From assembly GCA_038503065.1 (NCBI GenBank), contig JBCAMK010000018.1:682001-746000 (forward strand): 64,000 nt of DNA, read 5' to 3'. Below are positions 1-10,968 of this stretch, one piece after another. The DNA comes from Paragyromitra xinjiangensis. Lineage: Eukaryota > Ascomycota > Pezizomycetes > Pezizales > Discinaceae. How positions within the stretch are numbered: position 1 is the first letter of the stretch; each line of letters begins with the position of its first letter. The position numbers and the translations under genes were made by a program. The notes beneath the pieces are model-generated. The model was not told the DNA's origin. It saw only the letters and a program-made list of their open reading frames with translations, and did not search any database.

Positions 1-2488
1 TTGGGTCAGGACAGACAGAATATCAGCCGCAAGCTGAAACGAAATAAAAGGTTCAGCCTAGACCATAATAAATCGGGAGGATAGGGCAAGCAAATAGGTA
101 CACTTACATTCATCAAAGGATGATCTTTACCGTCTGGCCCTACATCCAAAGCCACAGAGAGGAACGGCAGCATTTTCTCACAAAGCGGGACAAATGATTC
201 ATAAAGCTCCTCTGAAATGTCTTGGAATAAATCATGAACCAGACCCGCCAAGTGCATGCTCGTAGGACCGTTATGAGCTATGGCAAAGATCAAATCAACG
301 ACCTGCACATTAGGGTCGATTGCAATTGCGTAGTTGAGACCCACTGCACTACGTACAGCCTCCATCAACTCCGCCAGTACATCTTGGCTATCCTCGGCCT
401 CATCATGTGGCTTATGGGCCATAAAACTGCGGACTGCAGCGATGATATTGGCTTGGTACGGTCGGCAGATTTGCAGATCAACAATTTCGCAGTATCTACA
501 CTTCATTAGTAGGCTTAAAATCAGGAAAAGCGGAGCCAATTACTCACTTCTGGAGGACTTTGATACAGGATATCTTTACAATATCTGACGGATCACTCGT
601 GGATGCACGAATTGTTTGCTCCATTAATTCGGTGACTCGTGGGCCAACCGTCTCCGGGGTCGCTTTAGTTAAAGTTCCCGCTAGATAATAACCCCTTGCT
701 CTAAGGAATTGATCTTCTTCGCGATTACTGCCGATGGCAGAAACTACATACTCAAGAAGGTTGGTGGCAATATTGGGATTGATCTTTCGATCTATCTCGG
801 CAAATTCACTCAATAATTCATCCCAAATGAACAAAACAGCTTCTTTCAGTTGACGACTATTCAAAAGTCAGCAGGCATAGGCAGCAGCCAAGATAGAAGC
901 TTCATATCTCACCTTTCTCCTGACTTGAAAATCTGTTGTGTGTATTCCCATAAAGAGGCTTCCGTTTCTTGTTGGAACGATTCACCAAGTTTCTATCAGG
1001 GTTAGCTCGGTTTCTACAGTCAGCAGTTTCTACACGTAGCCTTACCAATATCAAGTCGCCCGAGGCACTCCTAGGAGTATAGTTTGCAGAAATTGACGTC
1101 TCTTCGCACAAGAAAACGTTTAGATCAACTTCCCACATACCCTCATCTTCGGAAGCAACCTGGCTGAGAGCGACAGTGGCATGCACCATTTGGCCCAAAG
1201 GGGTTCCTGGCCCGCCCCCGCTACTAGCACGTGCCAATTCATCCCTTACTGCCTTGTTTTTCAAGCAAGTTTGGATGAAATCAAGCTGTTCTAAGACCAA
1301 CAAATCTAAACTATAGGGTAAACTGTCCAAGTCAACCAGTCTCCCTTCAGATTCGTTGATAACAAAGTCGCGAACATAACGGTCCTTAACGGTGTTCAGT
1401 TCTTGCCAGGTAGCAGCAAAAATCTGGCCAAGGAACGGAGCAAGAAGTGAACCAAAGACTTTGCGAATTTGCATAATTGTACGAATGACTTGGATCCGGA
1501 GAGTTACGACACCGTCGAAACTAGGATCATCGGTCTCAGGGAAGGGACCACTTAAAGTCGCAATAAAGAACGGTACCCATAAATCAAGGATCTCCTTTGC
1601 AAAGTCATTGACAGCGCTTGGGTGGTCCTCTTTCACCATCTCAAGCATCTCGATACAAGCGAAGAAGACGTGAATGGCCAAAGCGCGGATAGAGTAGTTT
1701 CTTGTGTTGTGGACGGCAACCCCATAAACCACTTGGATAAGGTCTTTGGCGGTTGAAAAAAATTGTTCGTCGGAGAATCCATCATTGACAAGATCTAATT
1801 CAGATGAGCCCATGATCCATTATAATGAACTTCTAGCGTACTCACCACTAAGCACACGTAAAGCCCCGTGGACTTGTGATTCGTTTCCCTCGGCGATCAA
1901 TTTTAGCAGATCTTGAACAAGGGTTGGCCACTCCTCCGGGAAATCTGTCCTCAACTATTAACCAAACATCCTTCCACGGCCACAACCCAATTCCACAAAC
2001 CTAAACTAGCAATTTTGCTAACAACGTAAGATGCTGCTGCTCTGATCTTCCTTTGTTCATCCGTAACCAATCCTAACAATGCACCCCTCATCTGAACTTT
2101 AATTCCATCTCTAACTACCCGACCCTTGAATTCCTCAAAGCTGGGACTCCAGCAATGCTGGACGTAGCGCTTCAGAATTAAAAGAGCAGCTTGACGAGCT
2201 GTCATGTCGAGCTGTTTGGCGGATGCGATGTTTATCAGGGCGACGGGTAGGCCTACGCAAACAAGTCAGCAGCCAGCTTCCAAGATTCGCGACAAGTGAA
2301 TTGGATTTCAACAAACCATCATTGCTATACAACGCAGTAATCTGGGCTTCTGCGTTACGTCTAGGACCTTCTGCAGATGATTGAAGTTCACCCAGAAGAC
2401 GGAGGATCCTATACGAATTTATTTGGTCAGTAAGCATTCTGGACACCTTTCAGACAGGAATTGGCAGAATAACTTACTCCTGCTCCAT
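1..2488 (-). CDS. KAP114: Importin-9 / karyopherin KAP114, 5' two thirds (partial)
   Basis: This is an importin-beta family nuclear import receptor of the importin-9/Kap114 type, which carries histones, TBP and other cargo into the nucleus. The start ATG at 2488 lies in an 11-nt first exon that is spliced (2477-2409) to an exon reading ILRLLGELQSSAEGPRRNAE, the typical first HEAT repeat. Later exons give GLPVALINIAS, HCWSPSFEEFKG, SYVVSKIASLDFPEEWPTL and VHGALRVLS, all Kap114 hallmarks. At least nine exons are visible: 2488-2478, 2408-2317, 2252-2001, 1944-1846, about 1797 down to 1047, a short exon near 970-905, about 846-545, about 494-109, and from about 37 off the edge. About 665 residues are encoded here; the family is about 1,000 long, so the C-terminus lies outside the window. 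Several introns use the weaker donor GTTTGT. Family assignment is firm; the exact limits of the middle exons are less so. Confidence 0.9.
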
Positions 2489-4096
2489 GATGAGTGAAAA
2501 TTGAGTGTGTTTAATATTTTCTGCGATTTATTCTGCTTCTAGAGCTAAAGGATAGCAAAAGTAGTAGCGAAAAGAGGAAGCAAACAGTAGAGACGTGATA
2601 ATGCGAAGCTCGACCGAATGGAAGAAAAATGTAAACAGGTGGTAGCAAAGCAAATAAGCAGACGGTTGGCAAGAGCTGCCGTATTGAACAAATATGAGCG
2701 GCACGCTACACACAATGCCGACAGGATGCGGGGGAACAACGACGACGCGACCCCTCCGCCAAGACTCCACCTGATCCCCCGGCAACGCGTCGACATATAA
2801 ATACAGGAAACTGCAATAATCCTAGCCTGCATTACTCGAAAAAGCCCATCAGAAAGAAAGCCGAAGCTTACCTACCTCAAATATGTCCTTTTAAGACATA
2901 CATGACTACTTTTACCTTCCCAGTATCGGCATTTCCCAGACAGCTCCCTAGAATCAGCCAATTGTCGATTCTGGAACTACCGATACGCTTCCGATAGGCA
3001 TAGTCAGATTGCTAACTAGAAAAGCGAGAAAAAAACACCTACCGCCAGTAAATTAAAAGAGTATTCGGATTCTCCAAAGGGAGGTTGATGCGAAGATAAG
3101 GAAGAACCTAGAATGCTGGCTACGGTCGCTATTATTCATGCTAATGATATCGAAAGGGAAAAAACCACGCACTGCAGACTTGCAAACTCTGATTAATTGG
3201 CCTTTTCCCCAAACAAAGTAAAACGAAACATTTCTAATCCTAAACATGCTTGAAACAATGTTCCTATTAGCCTTGTACTTTTTTCAACTTTAAGAGTCAG
3301 TCTCGGATGTGAGACTGGCCATCTTGGTTGATGGTATTGATAAAGTCTACAGAAATAAGTTACACCTGTGTCTCTATTAAAAGAGAAACTGATAAATACC
3401 GTTATATCTCATTTGTATTGAGCGCGACCAGACCAGACAGCTCAAAATCGACATCAGTAAAACTAACAAATTAAAGCTACCCTTGAAGCACTGAGAATAG
3501 GTTCCCAAACCACCGAACTGCTTCCCTAAAACGAAGATTCTTACTCAAACACTTCAATCTCACCCAGCCCGGTTCCATTCAATACAAACGAGATATTACA
3601 GTATGTGCTTCTCTTCACCCCAAAAGCAGCCAAGATTTGGCCTGATCGAGTAGACCATCTGCATCACGATAAGTCACTCGACACACTTTGCCACCTTTAC
3701 GACCACGGCGTGCATCGAAACTCGAAGGAGAACGCGACTTAACTCCAAAAACCAACGGAAATTACATAAACCCCCAGCAGTAACAAGCCATAAGCCCACA
3801 GCTTCACTTAAGAACCACTACGGAACACCACCCACGCCAACTCACCACTAACTTAAGTTTGAAGCAATATCTACAGGCTACTGAAGAATACTAATAAACA
3901 AAGTCAATGGAAATTACGCCATTTGGCCCCGTCATTTCTCGTCCAAGTTAATTATGGCCGCCGATTCGCATACACGAAACCTCGCAAAAAAATTCAAGTA
4001 AATACAACCCCTTATCACTATATACCCTTGTACTCTTCCAGTACCCCTAATCCTAAGGATAAAGCCGCCATCCTTGATCTGAGAGTAAACACACTC
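2489..4096. other. Intergenic region
   Basis: About 1.6 kb between the importin gene start and the 3' end of the secreted-protein gene. It is mildly AT-rich with only short unconvincing reading frames on both strands. The left part is the KAP114 promoter. An ACGCGT hexamer sits at 2785-2790, about 300 bp upstream of the start, but a single hexamer is weak evidence of regulation. No RNA gene or repeat family was recognised. Confidence 0.5.
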
Positions 4097-4755
4097 CTAA
4101 ACTCCGGTCTGCCCAACAAAGCTAACAGCAGTACACGACTGACCAGCACTCGCTTTATCCTATTCATTTATTCAGCCACAACTCTAAACTCATACACCAC
4201 AAGAAACAGAGAACTTACGGTAGCGATATTAGTTGCCAATTTTTTATTCGTATCCGCCAACTTCGCCGAAATAGCAGTCGTATCATCACCAGAAGCCGTC
4301 GCTTGCGCTAATTCAATTTCCAAAATTTGCGCGAACCCAGTAAGCTTCAATACTTTGTTCCTATTATGAAAAAAACCCCCCAGTCAGCTCCAATCCCCAA
4401 AGCCAAACAAGAAAGAAAAAAAAAGGCTGTACTTTATCTTCCCGCACTGCAGCGCAGTAGCAGCCGCACCACTCGCAGCCGCAATCGCAGGGTTAAAAGC
4501 CTCCCCTTCAGCATCCTCTGCATTCTCTCTCTCAACCTTCAGGATGTCCAAGTCTGCTGCGGCGATCTTAGTGAGATCCGTGAGATCCAATCCAGCAGTC
4601 CAGACAGCAGTAGCTTCTGCAGCAGCGTTGCCAGCAACACCTGCAGAAATAGACATGTCGTTATAGGCCCTGAATGTTAGGGCTCGCTTCGTGATAGGTG
4701 CTGCAGAGCATAGAAGGCTCAATGCGGCGAAGAGGATGATTTGGACGGAACGCAT
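4097..4755 (-). CDS. Small secreted protein, ascomycete family
   Basis: A secreted protein of 175 residues in three exons: 4755-4433, 4360-4219 and 4159-4097. The N-terminus MRSVQIILFAALSLLCSAAP is a clear signal peptide, followed by a KR pair (ITKRA) that could be a Kex2-type cleavage site. The mature part contains AYNDMSISAGVAGNAAAEA, an acidic segment and the junction-spanning GKIKNKVLKLTGF, then ends in DKASAGQSCTAVSFVGQTGV. This matches a family of small secreted proteins that I recall as widespread in filamentous ascomycetes and without a known activity. The mature protein has very few cysteines, unlike classical cysteine-rich effectors. Both introns have GT-AG borders (donors GTACAG and GTAAGT), and splicing restores the family sequence exactly in frame. 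A TATA-like box lies about 180 bp upstream. Function is unknown; the secretion call rests on the signal peptide. Confidence 0.82.
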
Positions 4756-6546
4756 CTTGGATAAGGCGATTAAGAGATTATTCGCTTCGCTGAAAGGAAA
4801 GACCTATGAAGAAAAAAAAGGAGTGTTGGATAGTAAAAATGAATGGAGAAAGTAAGCTGCAAAAATCCGGCCGGCGGTGAAGAACAGAAGCGAATGATGG
4901 ATGATGAAGTGATTCTAGAGACAAAACCCCAACTTTATATACAAAATCCTTCGCCCCAGTACTAACCCAAGAGACTCCAACTAATAGATGTCGTTAGAGC
5001 TCGTGGGCTCGGTAAAGATATCCTCCGAGTGATTTCTGAGGGGTTGACACACGAGACGTCTCGGGAGGCCGAAACGACATCCCCCGAAACATGAGGTCGG
5101 TTACTTACCGAGAACTACAACCCTTCCCGAGGGCTAGGTCGGTTAGCTCTCCCCGGGTTCGGGTTCCTGGAGGGATCGGTGTTTAGGCGTGGGTTAGGCG
5201 AGGCATGACCCTAATACATATAGAGTTGGTAAAACCGCCACCGCCAAAATCAGTTCATCTTGGCCTTCTATACTCCATCCCGTAAATACATGCATCTCCA
5301 TGTACATGTATGCAATAGCCACTTAAGTTTTCTTCCTAGTACCGATATAATCCCCTTCCAGCTATGCAAACACCACGTAAACCCACCGCACAGAAAACCC
5401 AACCCCCCAAACCAGACTCAAAAAAAACCCCCGTAGAAATCACATACCCAAACAAACCCTGCCCTACCAAACATAAACTCCCACCAATTCCTCCACCCCC
5501 CACCAGTAGCAAACTAATTAAGGGGCGGTAAGATCTTAAGCGCCGATAAGCTTAAGAGGCATAAGCAGTTTGAGAGAAAAAACCAACCGGTCCAAGCACC
5601 TCGGTACATTCATTCCCGAAATCCCAAACACTCCAGGAACCCGTACCTGCGTTGAGATAACCCGATTTTTTGAACAGTTTCGTCATCCTAGTTTGGTGTG
5701 ACGCGGGTATGCAGCTGTAACCTTATTTGGACGTCAACTTTGTGGTTTCGCGGGGATTGTAGAAATCAGGTTTTTGTTTTCTTGAGTTGTGGTTGTCCGG
5801 GTTTGGTTTGTAGTATTCTATTCTCCGGTAGTAGAATAACCAGGCCACGAATGTTATACGGAATCCGCACGGAATTGAACAGGTATGCGAGAGGTTAAAC
5901 AAATAGCCCCACCTAACAGCAGCCAAAACCCAGAACGCAATCTTCTTCCCATGCGTATATACTTTAGCTAAGAGCTACGTGTGTACATGCAAATGCTCGC
6001 TATTACCACTAGTAATACGTACCACCAAATTTAATGAATCCAACCACGACCGAGGCTGCTTACCCTCGCAATCATGGCCCAAACACAATTCTGCGATTTT
6101 TGCAAATCCTCGAGTGACAACCCATGACCCACAATACCACTCACGCAACAGTCAAGACCTCACGAAATCTCACTCGGCCACAACAAATCAACCAACCATC
6201 ACCACTACTACATCAACGATAATGAACTTACTACCAAGAAAAAACCACCCAATGATATTCAAATACCATGCAATGAATCAAAGTAAATCCGCTAGTCATG
6301 GATGCAATGCATACAAAAGAAAAAGCCAAAGAAACAACAAAAATGAAACAGCGTAAGAGCCACCGCGAGGAGGAAAGCCAAATTGATCACGAAACCAAAC
6401 CGCATCAAAGAAAAAACGCCACGCCAGATCATGTCTTACCGACCGAGTGCTGGTACCAAATTACCCTAACGCAAAAAGACACCGAAAGTAGGATAGCGAG
6501 AGAAGGAGATAGCAGAAACGGATTACTCCAGGGTCGATCCTCAGAA
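4756..6546. other. Intergenic region with a GC-rich island
   Basis: About 1.8 kb between the secreted-protein gene (minus) and the 3' end of the RING gene (minus). Most is AT-rich and C/A-skewed without credible coding frames. Positions about 4985-5215 form a GC-rich patch with inverted repeats, described among the findings. The right end, about 6350-6546, is probably 3' untranslated sequence of the RING gene. Confidence 0.45.
4934..4941 (-). promoter_or_regulatory. TATA-like box of the secreted-protein gene
   Basis: On the minus strand the sequence TATATAAAG occurs about 180 bp upstream of the ATG at 4755. A canonical TATA element fits an inducible or highly expressed secreted-protein gene. 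Position and match are seen directly; function is inferred. Confidence 0.4.
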
Positions 6547-7839
6547 TCAAAGCTTCACCCGATCACCCGGTGGATCTATCTCCCAGTCAGTAACCTTCAA
6601 AATAACAAAACCCACAACAACACACTCACCAGCAAGCCTCCTCCCCGCTCCACCTCCCACGCCTGCACCCGCTCCACCAGCACCCGCCGTCTGTCCCCCG
6701 CCAGTGCTCCCCGCACCCACACTCTGCAGCCTCACGGTCAATAACCAATGCATCTGCATCCGCATCCCATTGATTGCTGCCCTCATCCCAGCCATCTCCT
6801 CCTTGGTCCGCAACGTCTCGTTCATCAATAACATACTCTGCTTGATCTCCATCTCACCCAGACTCGCACTCAACCTCTCAATATCACCTCTCAGGTGTTC
6901 TTGCTCCGTCAGTAGCTGGATCGTCTGGTCATCAAACACTGTGGTCGGGGCCGCATCCGGCGGAGAAGACGACCGTGGGGGTAACAGGATATCGATTTTT
7001 TTCCGTAATGCGCGGTTTTCGAGTTCGAGTGTTGCGAGACGGGTGGAGTGCGCTTGGAGGAGTGGTCGGAGAAGCGTGAATGCACACATGGGGGTGTGTT
7101 CTGGGGCTTCCTTACGAGGTCCTGAGTAGGGGCAACCGACATCAGAAGCGATGCAGGGGATTATGGCGGAGGGGCAGGTAGCCTCGTGTGAGGTGATGGT
7201 TGAACGAGTGAATTCAAGGTCGCAATGAGGACATTGAGCAATGATCTGGGGGCATTCATTTTCGTGGGCCTGGGTTAAGTGTAAGCTCCTAGCCTTCTTT
7301 AATTCTATAGAAGCCCAATTCCAAGAGCTATGTGAGGGAAGAGGAAGCTCCCATACCTCCATATCCAGCTTCCTGAAGCTCTCCCCGCAATACCCACACT
7401 CCACAACCTGGTGCAAACACTCCCCAGCAGCATCCTTGCGCAACACAACATCTTCACACCCACTACACTGCTCAGCAACAAATTGACAGTCTTCCCTCAA
7501 ATGTCCGCCGAGGAGATACCGTGCACAGGTAATGGGACACCCGAGCTCGGCATTGGGACATAGGACGACCAGGTCGTTAACCAGACTGGCAACCATGATG
7601 GGGGCCGCGGAGACTTCGGCGGGCTTCAACGGCTTACGGTCGACGGGGCATGACGGGCTGCACTCAAGCGAGGATGCGATGCAGGCGGCGCAGAAGGTGT
7701 GGCGGCATTTAGTGGTGACTGGGTCTACCAGCGGGGAGTGGCAAATTGGACACTGGAGATTGTCGTCGGTGGGGGTGAGGTAGGTAAGGGTGCGGAGATC
7801 AAGGGTTGAGAGTGATACGGAGGAGGGGAAGGAGGACAT
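6547..7839 (-). CDS. RING-finger / TRAF-type zinc finger protein
   Basis: A TRAF-like zinc finger protein. Residues about 30-68 form a C3HC4 RING: CPICHSPLVDPVTTKCRHTF, then CAAC and CPVDRKPL. Several TRAF-type CxxC-H-C fingers follow (CPNAELGCPITCARYLLGGH, CSGCEDVV, CGYCGESF, CPHCDLEF). A coiled-coil stretch comes next (ATLELENRALRKKIDIL and a second helix near MEIKQSMLLMNETLRTKEEM), then a Gly/Ala-rich tail. A RING of this kind usually makes the protein an E3 ubiquitin ligase; substrate unknown. The frame is open across 430 codons, but two segments look like introns. One is 7356-7270 (GTATGG...CAG, 87 bp), inserted exactly in a zinc finger. The other is 6629-6576 (GTGAGT, branch CTGAC, ATAG, 54 bp). 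Both are multiples of three and stop-free. Spliced, the protein has 383 residues and ends DPPGDRVKL. Confidence 0.85.
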   Translation of the reverse strand: MSSFPSSVSLSTLDLRTLTYLTPTDDNLQCPICHSPLVDPVTTKCRHTFCAACIASSLECSPSCPVDRKPLKPAEVSAAPIMVASLVNDLVVLCPNAELGCPITCARYLLGGHLREDCQFVAEQCSGCEDVVLRKDAAGECLHQVVECGYCGESFRKLDMEVWELPLPSHSSWNWASIELKKARSLHLTQAHENECPQIIAQCPHCDLEFTRSTITSHEATCPSAIIPCIASDVGCPYSGPRKEAPEHTPMCAFTLLRPLLQAHSTRLATLELENRALRKKIDILLPPRSSSPPDAAPTTVFDDQTIQLLTEQEHLRGDIERLSASLGEMEIKQSMLLMNETLRTKEEMAGMRAAINGMRMQMHWLLTVRLQSVGAGSTGGGQTAGAGGAGAGVGGGAGRRLAGECVVVGFVILKVTDWEIDPPGDRVKL

Positions 7840-8915
7840 TGCGCATATACCAGTTGGTATGTGACGACGTTTAGACAGCTGTGGAGGTGGGGATCAAGGG
7901 CGTTTATTTTCTTTGGAGGGTGTGATGGGGTGCAGTTGGTTGGTTGATTGATTGCGGGGAGGTGTCAAACGTCACTTGATTTATTTCCTTCTTTCTCCTG
8001 CTGTTTCTTTCTTTACTTCTTTATTTCCTTAATTCCTTCTTTTATTCCATTCCGTCGTCAGTCCGGGGGGAAAGGCGGAGGAGAGAGGAGGGGAAGCGTT
8101 TCAGGGTCCTCGGAACACCAGGAAAGTGAGTTATCGATAGGAAAGTGAACTGGGACTCGGGACAGCATCCACCACTCAACCACCAACACCCCGCCCCGTG
8201 AGATTGGCTCGGGAAGGGGCAATCATGTAGGATAGTCTAATCATACATAAAGAATGTGTAGATTACGATGCTGATCCATGTGTCTGTTTCCCCATATCTA
8301 GATTGCGGAGCAATAATAGATAGCCGCCCAATCCCGAGACCACGGAAACAGCGAGTGATAAGTTATCACGCAGAGAGATACGTCCTCTTTGTTTTGTTTA
8401 TTCCACTGCTGCCCAGTCCACGGGCGTAGATTAAATTACTCAATCATCGTAACCCTAAGACGGATGTTTTGGCCGAGGTGAATTACCCTACAGGCAGAGA
8501 GACGAAGAGCAATTACATGTACATGTACATAGAGTACGTACTGTACCCTTCCTACGCGTCAGATGCCCAGCAGTGCCCAGTGTCAGGATCGCCCCTTATC
8601 CCTACCACCCATCATGCCTCCACGGTACTCCCTCTAGAGTGCTCGCCGTAGACTGGAGCACAGCAGCATTCAATCCCGTCATCTAGCCCCAACCGGTTCC
8701 GACAGCAACAGCAACAGCAACAGCAGTAGCATCATAGTACCTAGCAGCCCCCAAGGAAACCGAACACCCAACCCAACCCCGTCTTCGCACCTCCTCCCGC
8801 AGACCACACACCAAGCAACATTCTAGCCAGACCCTTTCAGCCCTGTAAAGAAAGCCTCCCTCTATCTCTATTTTTTTCTTTTTTCCCCACCCCACCACTG
8901 CCCTTCAAGCTAGCT
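7840..8915. other. Intergenic, divergent promoter region
   Basis: About 1.1 kb between the divergently transcribed RING gene and SYN8. It carries pyrimidine-rich tracts (7980-8050), a short alternating TACATG run near 8515-8530, an ACGCGT hexamer at 8554-8559 and a CAGCAA/CAACAG microsatellite at about 8699-8727. No gene is seen. Confidence 0.5.
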
Positions 8916-9876
8916 ATGGCAAGCACAACCGCCGATCGCCTTGGCCTCCTCCAAGAACACATCCGCCTGTCACTTCTAGAACGCAAACGCGCACTATCAC
9001 TCAACATAGAACCCGACTCCCGTAACACCCACGAGATCAGCCGAAGCCTCGATACGCTCCACACGGGGATCGAGCAGCTCGAGAAGGAGCAAAAACAGAT
9101 CGAGGAAGGAGGAGAGTTGTGCGTTTAACCCCGAAACTACCCTACCCACACCTCACCTCACCTCCGGATATCAACAAAAAAAAAAAAACTAATACCAACC
9201 TCTCCCACTCACCAGGTCCTCCCAAGTGCTACGAGAACGCGAAGATATTCTCATCCGCCTCCGTAGCCAATATGACGACCTCCACACCCAATTCACTTCA
9301 GACCCTACCACCACCACCTCCACAATAGACCTCACTTCCACCCCATCCTCCGTCTTATCCCCCTTCCACTCTAATGCGCGCCGCGCAGAGATCGATGACT
9401 CTGAAGCCCGCGAGGCGCTTATGGGCCCACGGGAGACTCCGAGCGCCTTGCGTGGGAGTAGGGGGAAGACGGTGCGGTTTAGCGATACGTTGGTGAATAC
9501 AGACGAGCTAGATAATCACCAGGTGTTACAACTGCATCGACGTGTGATGGATGAGCAGGATCAAAGTCTGGATCGTCTTAGTGAGAGTATTAGGAATCAG
9601 CGTGAGCTGAGTATTCAGATTGGAGATGAGCTGGAGAGCCATGTACAGTTGCTGGATGACGTTGATGATTCTGTGGATCGACACCAGGAGAGATTAAATG
9701 GTGCGAAGAGGAGGCTTGGGAGTGTGGCGAAGACAGCGAAGGATCATGGTGGGTTTTTGGTTTTTCGTTATGTAGAGGTGGGTTGAAGTGCTGACTGTTG
9801 GTGTATAGGGAGCTTGGTAGTTATTGTGGTGTTGATTATTATTTTGGTGCTGTTGATTGTGATTCTCAAGTGGTAG
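8916..9876 (+). CDS. SYN8: SNARE protein, syntaxin-8/SYN8 type
   Basis: A tail-anchored Qc-SNARE for endosome/vacuole membrane fusion. Three exons: 8916-9118, 9216-9748 and 9809-9876, giving 267 residues. The N-terminal helices (DRLGLLQEHIRLSLLERKRA) are followed by a disordered linker. The SNARE helix lies at about residues 180-240 (LHRRVMDEQDQSLDRLSESI, then QIGDELESHVQLLDDVDDSV); its central Q-layer residue fits the QIGDELE segment. The last exon encodes a single hydrophobic anchor (SLVVIVVLIIILVLLIVIL) ending in KW. The short terminal exon is needed: without splicing the frame runs into a stop with no membrane anchor. The second intron has branch CTGAC and acceptor TATAG. TLG1-type Qc-SNAREs are the alternative, but the combination of linker and tail fits SYN8 best. 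Confidence 0.83.
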
Positions 9877-10339
9877 GGATTTCCGCTCCGTAACCCTCCC
9901 TGAGTTAGCTATACTAATTGTGGTGGTATAGATAAAAAAGATACCTTCAATTCCCTTTTTGAGTCTGCATGGAGTTTTGGGTATATGGTTTTTTTTCTTT
10001 CTGCTGGGTATTTCTAAGAACGTCTCTTGGTGGGGTAAGTATTGATTGTTACAACTAGCGGTGCGGACTTCTCATTTTGTTTTGTGCACGTGGTGTGCGT
10101 GTTTCTTGTCCATTCATCAGCGGTGTTATTATACTGTAGTTACTGCCCGCAGGCATCGTCACTTCCCTTTTGTTTAAACAGTTTTCTCTCGTCTTAATAT
10201 GCGAAGAAATTCAATTCCATATACAGTAACCATACCACCCTTAACAAAACTAATAACTACTTCCTCCCCTTAATACATAATCCATACAGTAAGAAAAACA
10301 AATACTATTCACATCAATTCAACCCCCACATGTAAACTT
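9877..10339. other. Intergenic, convergent 3' ends
   Basis: 463 bp between the SYN8 stop and the INH1 stop, which face each other. AT-rich, with T-runs suited to 3' end formation. Nothing else is seen. Confidence 0.5.
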
Positions 10340-10968
10340 TTAGTCCCTCTTATTAGTCAGCTTAGGATCCAGCTTTTTCTTCGTGCTCTCCTGCAGCTTC
10401 GCGATCTCACCCGAAGAAGCGTCGATCTCATCGCGCTGAGCCTTAACCTGTTGTCCACGCGGACATTAAACACAGTCCGAGACCAAATTGGCAATGTAAG
10501 GGAACACTTACGAACGCCTCAGCATCTGATGCCAATTCTTCATGCCAGTGGGGGTCTTCATTAGAATCTTTAGAGTGTTTACGGAGAAGCGATTGTTTAT
10601 TCCTCTCGATGACCTGAAGTGGGGGGGAGGAGAGAAAAAAACCCCCGATGTTAGCACGATCATTGCCAACATCAATTGAACTCCCCAATCAACAGATGGT
10701 AGAATATGCAATTGCTGTCTACCACCAAACATCTACTCTAATTGATAGTAAAATGGTTGGTTGGGCTGATAGGCAGCAGTTCCCATATATGTGCTGGTAT
10801 ATATATATATATATTTACTTGTTTAAATATACGTACCTCTGGATCGTTGCCATGTCGTGTTGAGTGATCGCCCATGGCTCTCGCTCCCGCTACTGATCCA
10901 GCGCGGGGAAAGGACCGCGAGAATGCAGTGGTGGTACGGAAGATGGAGGTTCTGAGCAGCTGCGACAT
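10340..10968 (-). CDS. INH1: Mitochondrial F1F0-ATPase inhibitor IF1
   Basis: The small mitochondrial protein that blocks ATP hydrolysis by F1-ATPase at low matrix pH. Three exons: 10968-10837, 10613-10512 and 10447-10340, encoding 113 residues. The first 25-30 residues are rich in Arg/Ser and lack acids (MSQLLRTSIFRTTTAFSRSF), a mitochondrial presequence. The conserved inhibitory helix follows with acidic/His character (NKQSLLRKHSKDSNEDPHWH), then a C-terminal coiled coil (QRDEIDASSGEIAKLQESTK). Exon lengths are 132, 102 and 108 nt, so all introns are phase 0. Intron 1 (10836-10614) contains an AT dinucleotide repeat close to its donor. The length is normal for fungal IF1 precursors. A perfect TGACGTCA lies 243 bp upstream. 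Confidence 0.85.
10798..10816. repeat. AT dinucleotide microsatellite in INH1 intron 1
   Basis: About nine uninterrupted TA units lie some 20 bp inside the intron, from the donor GTACGT at 10836-10831. Likely length-polymorphic; no function is implied. Confidence 0.7.
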
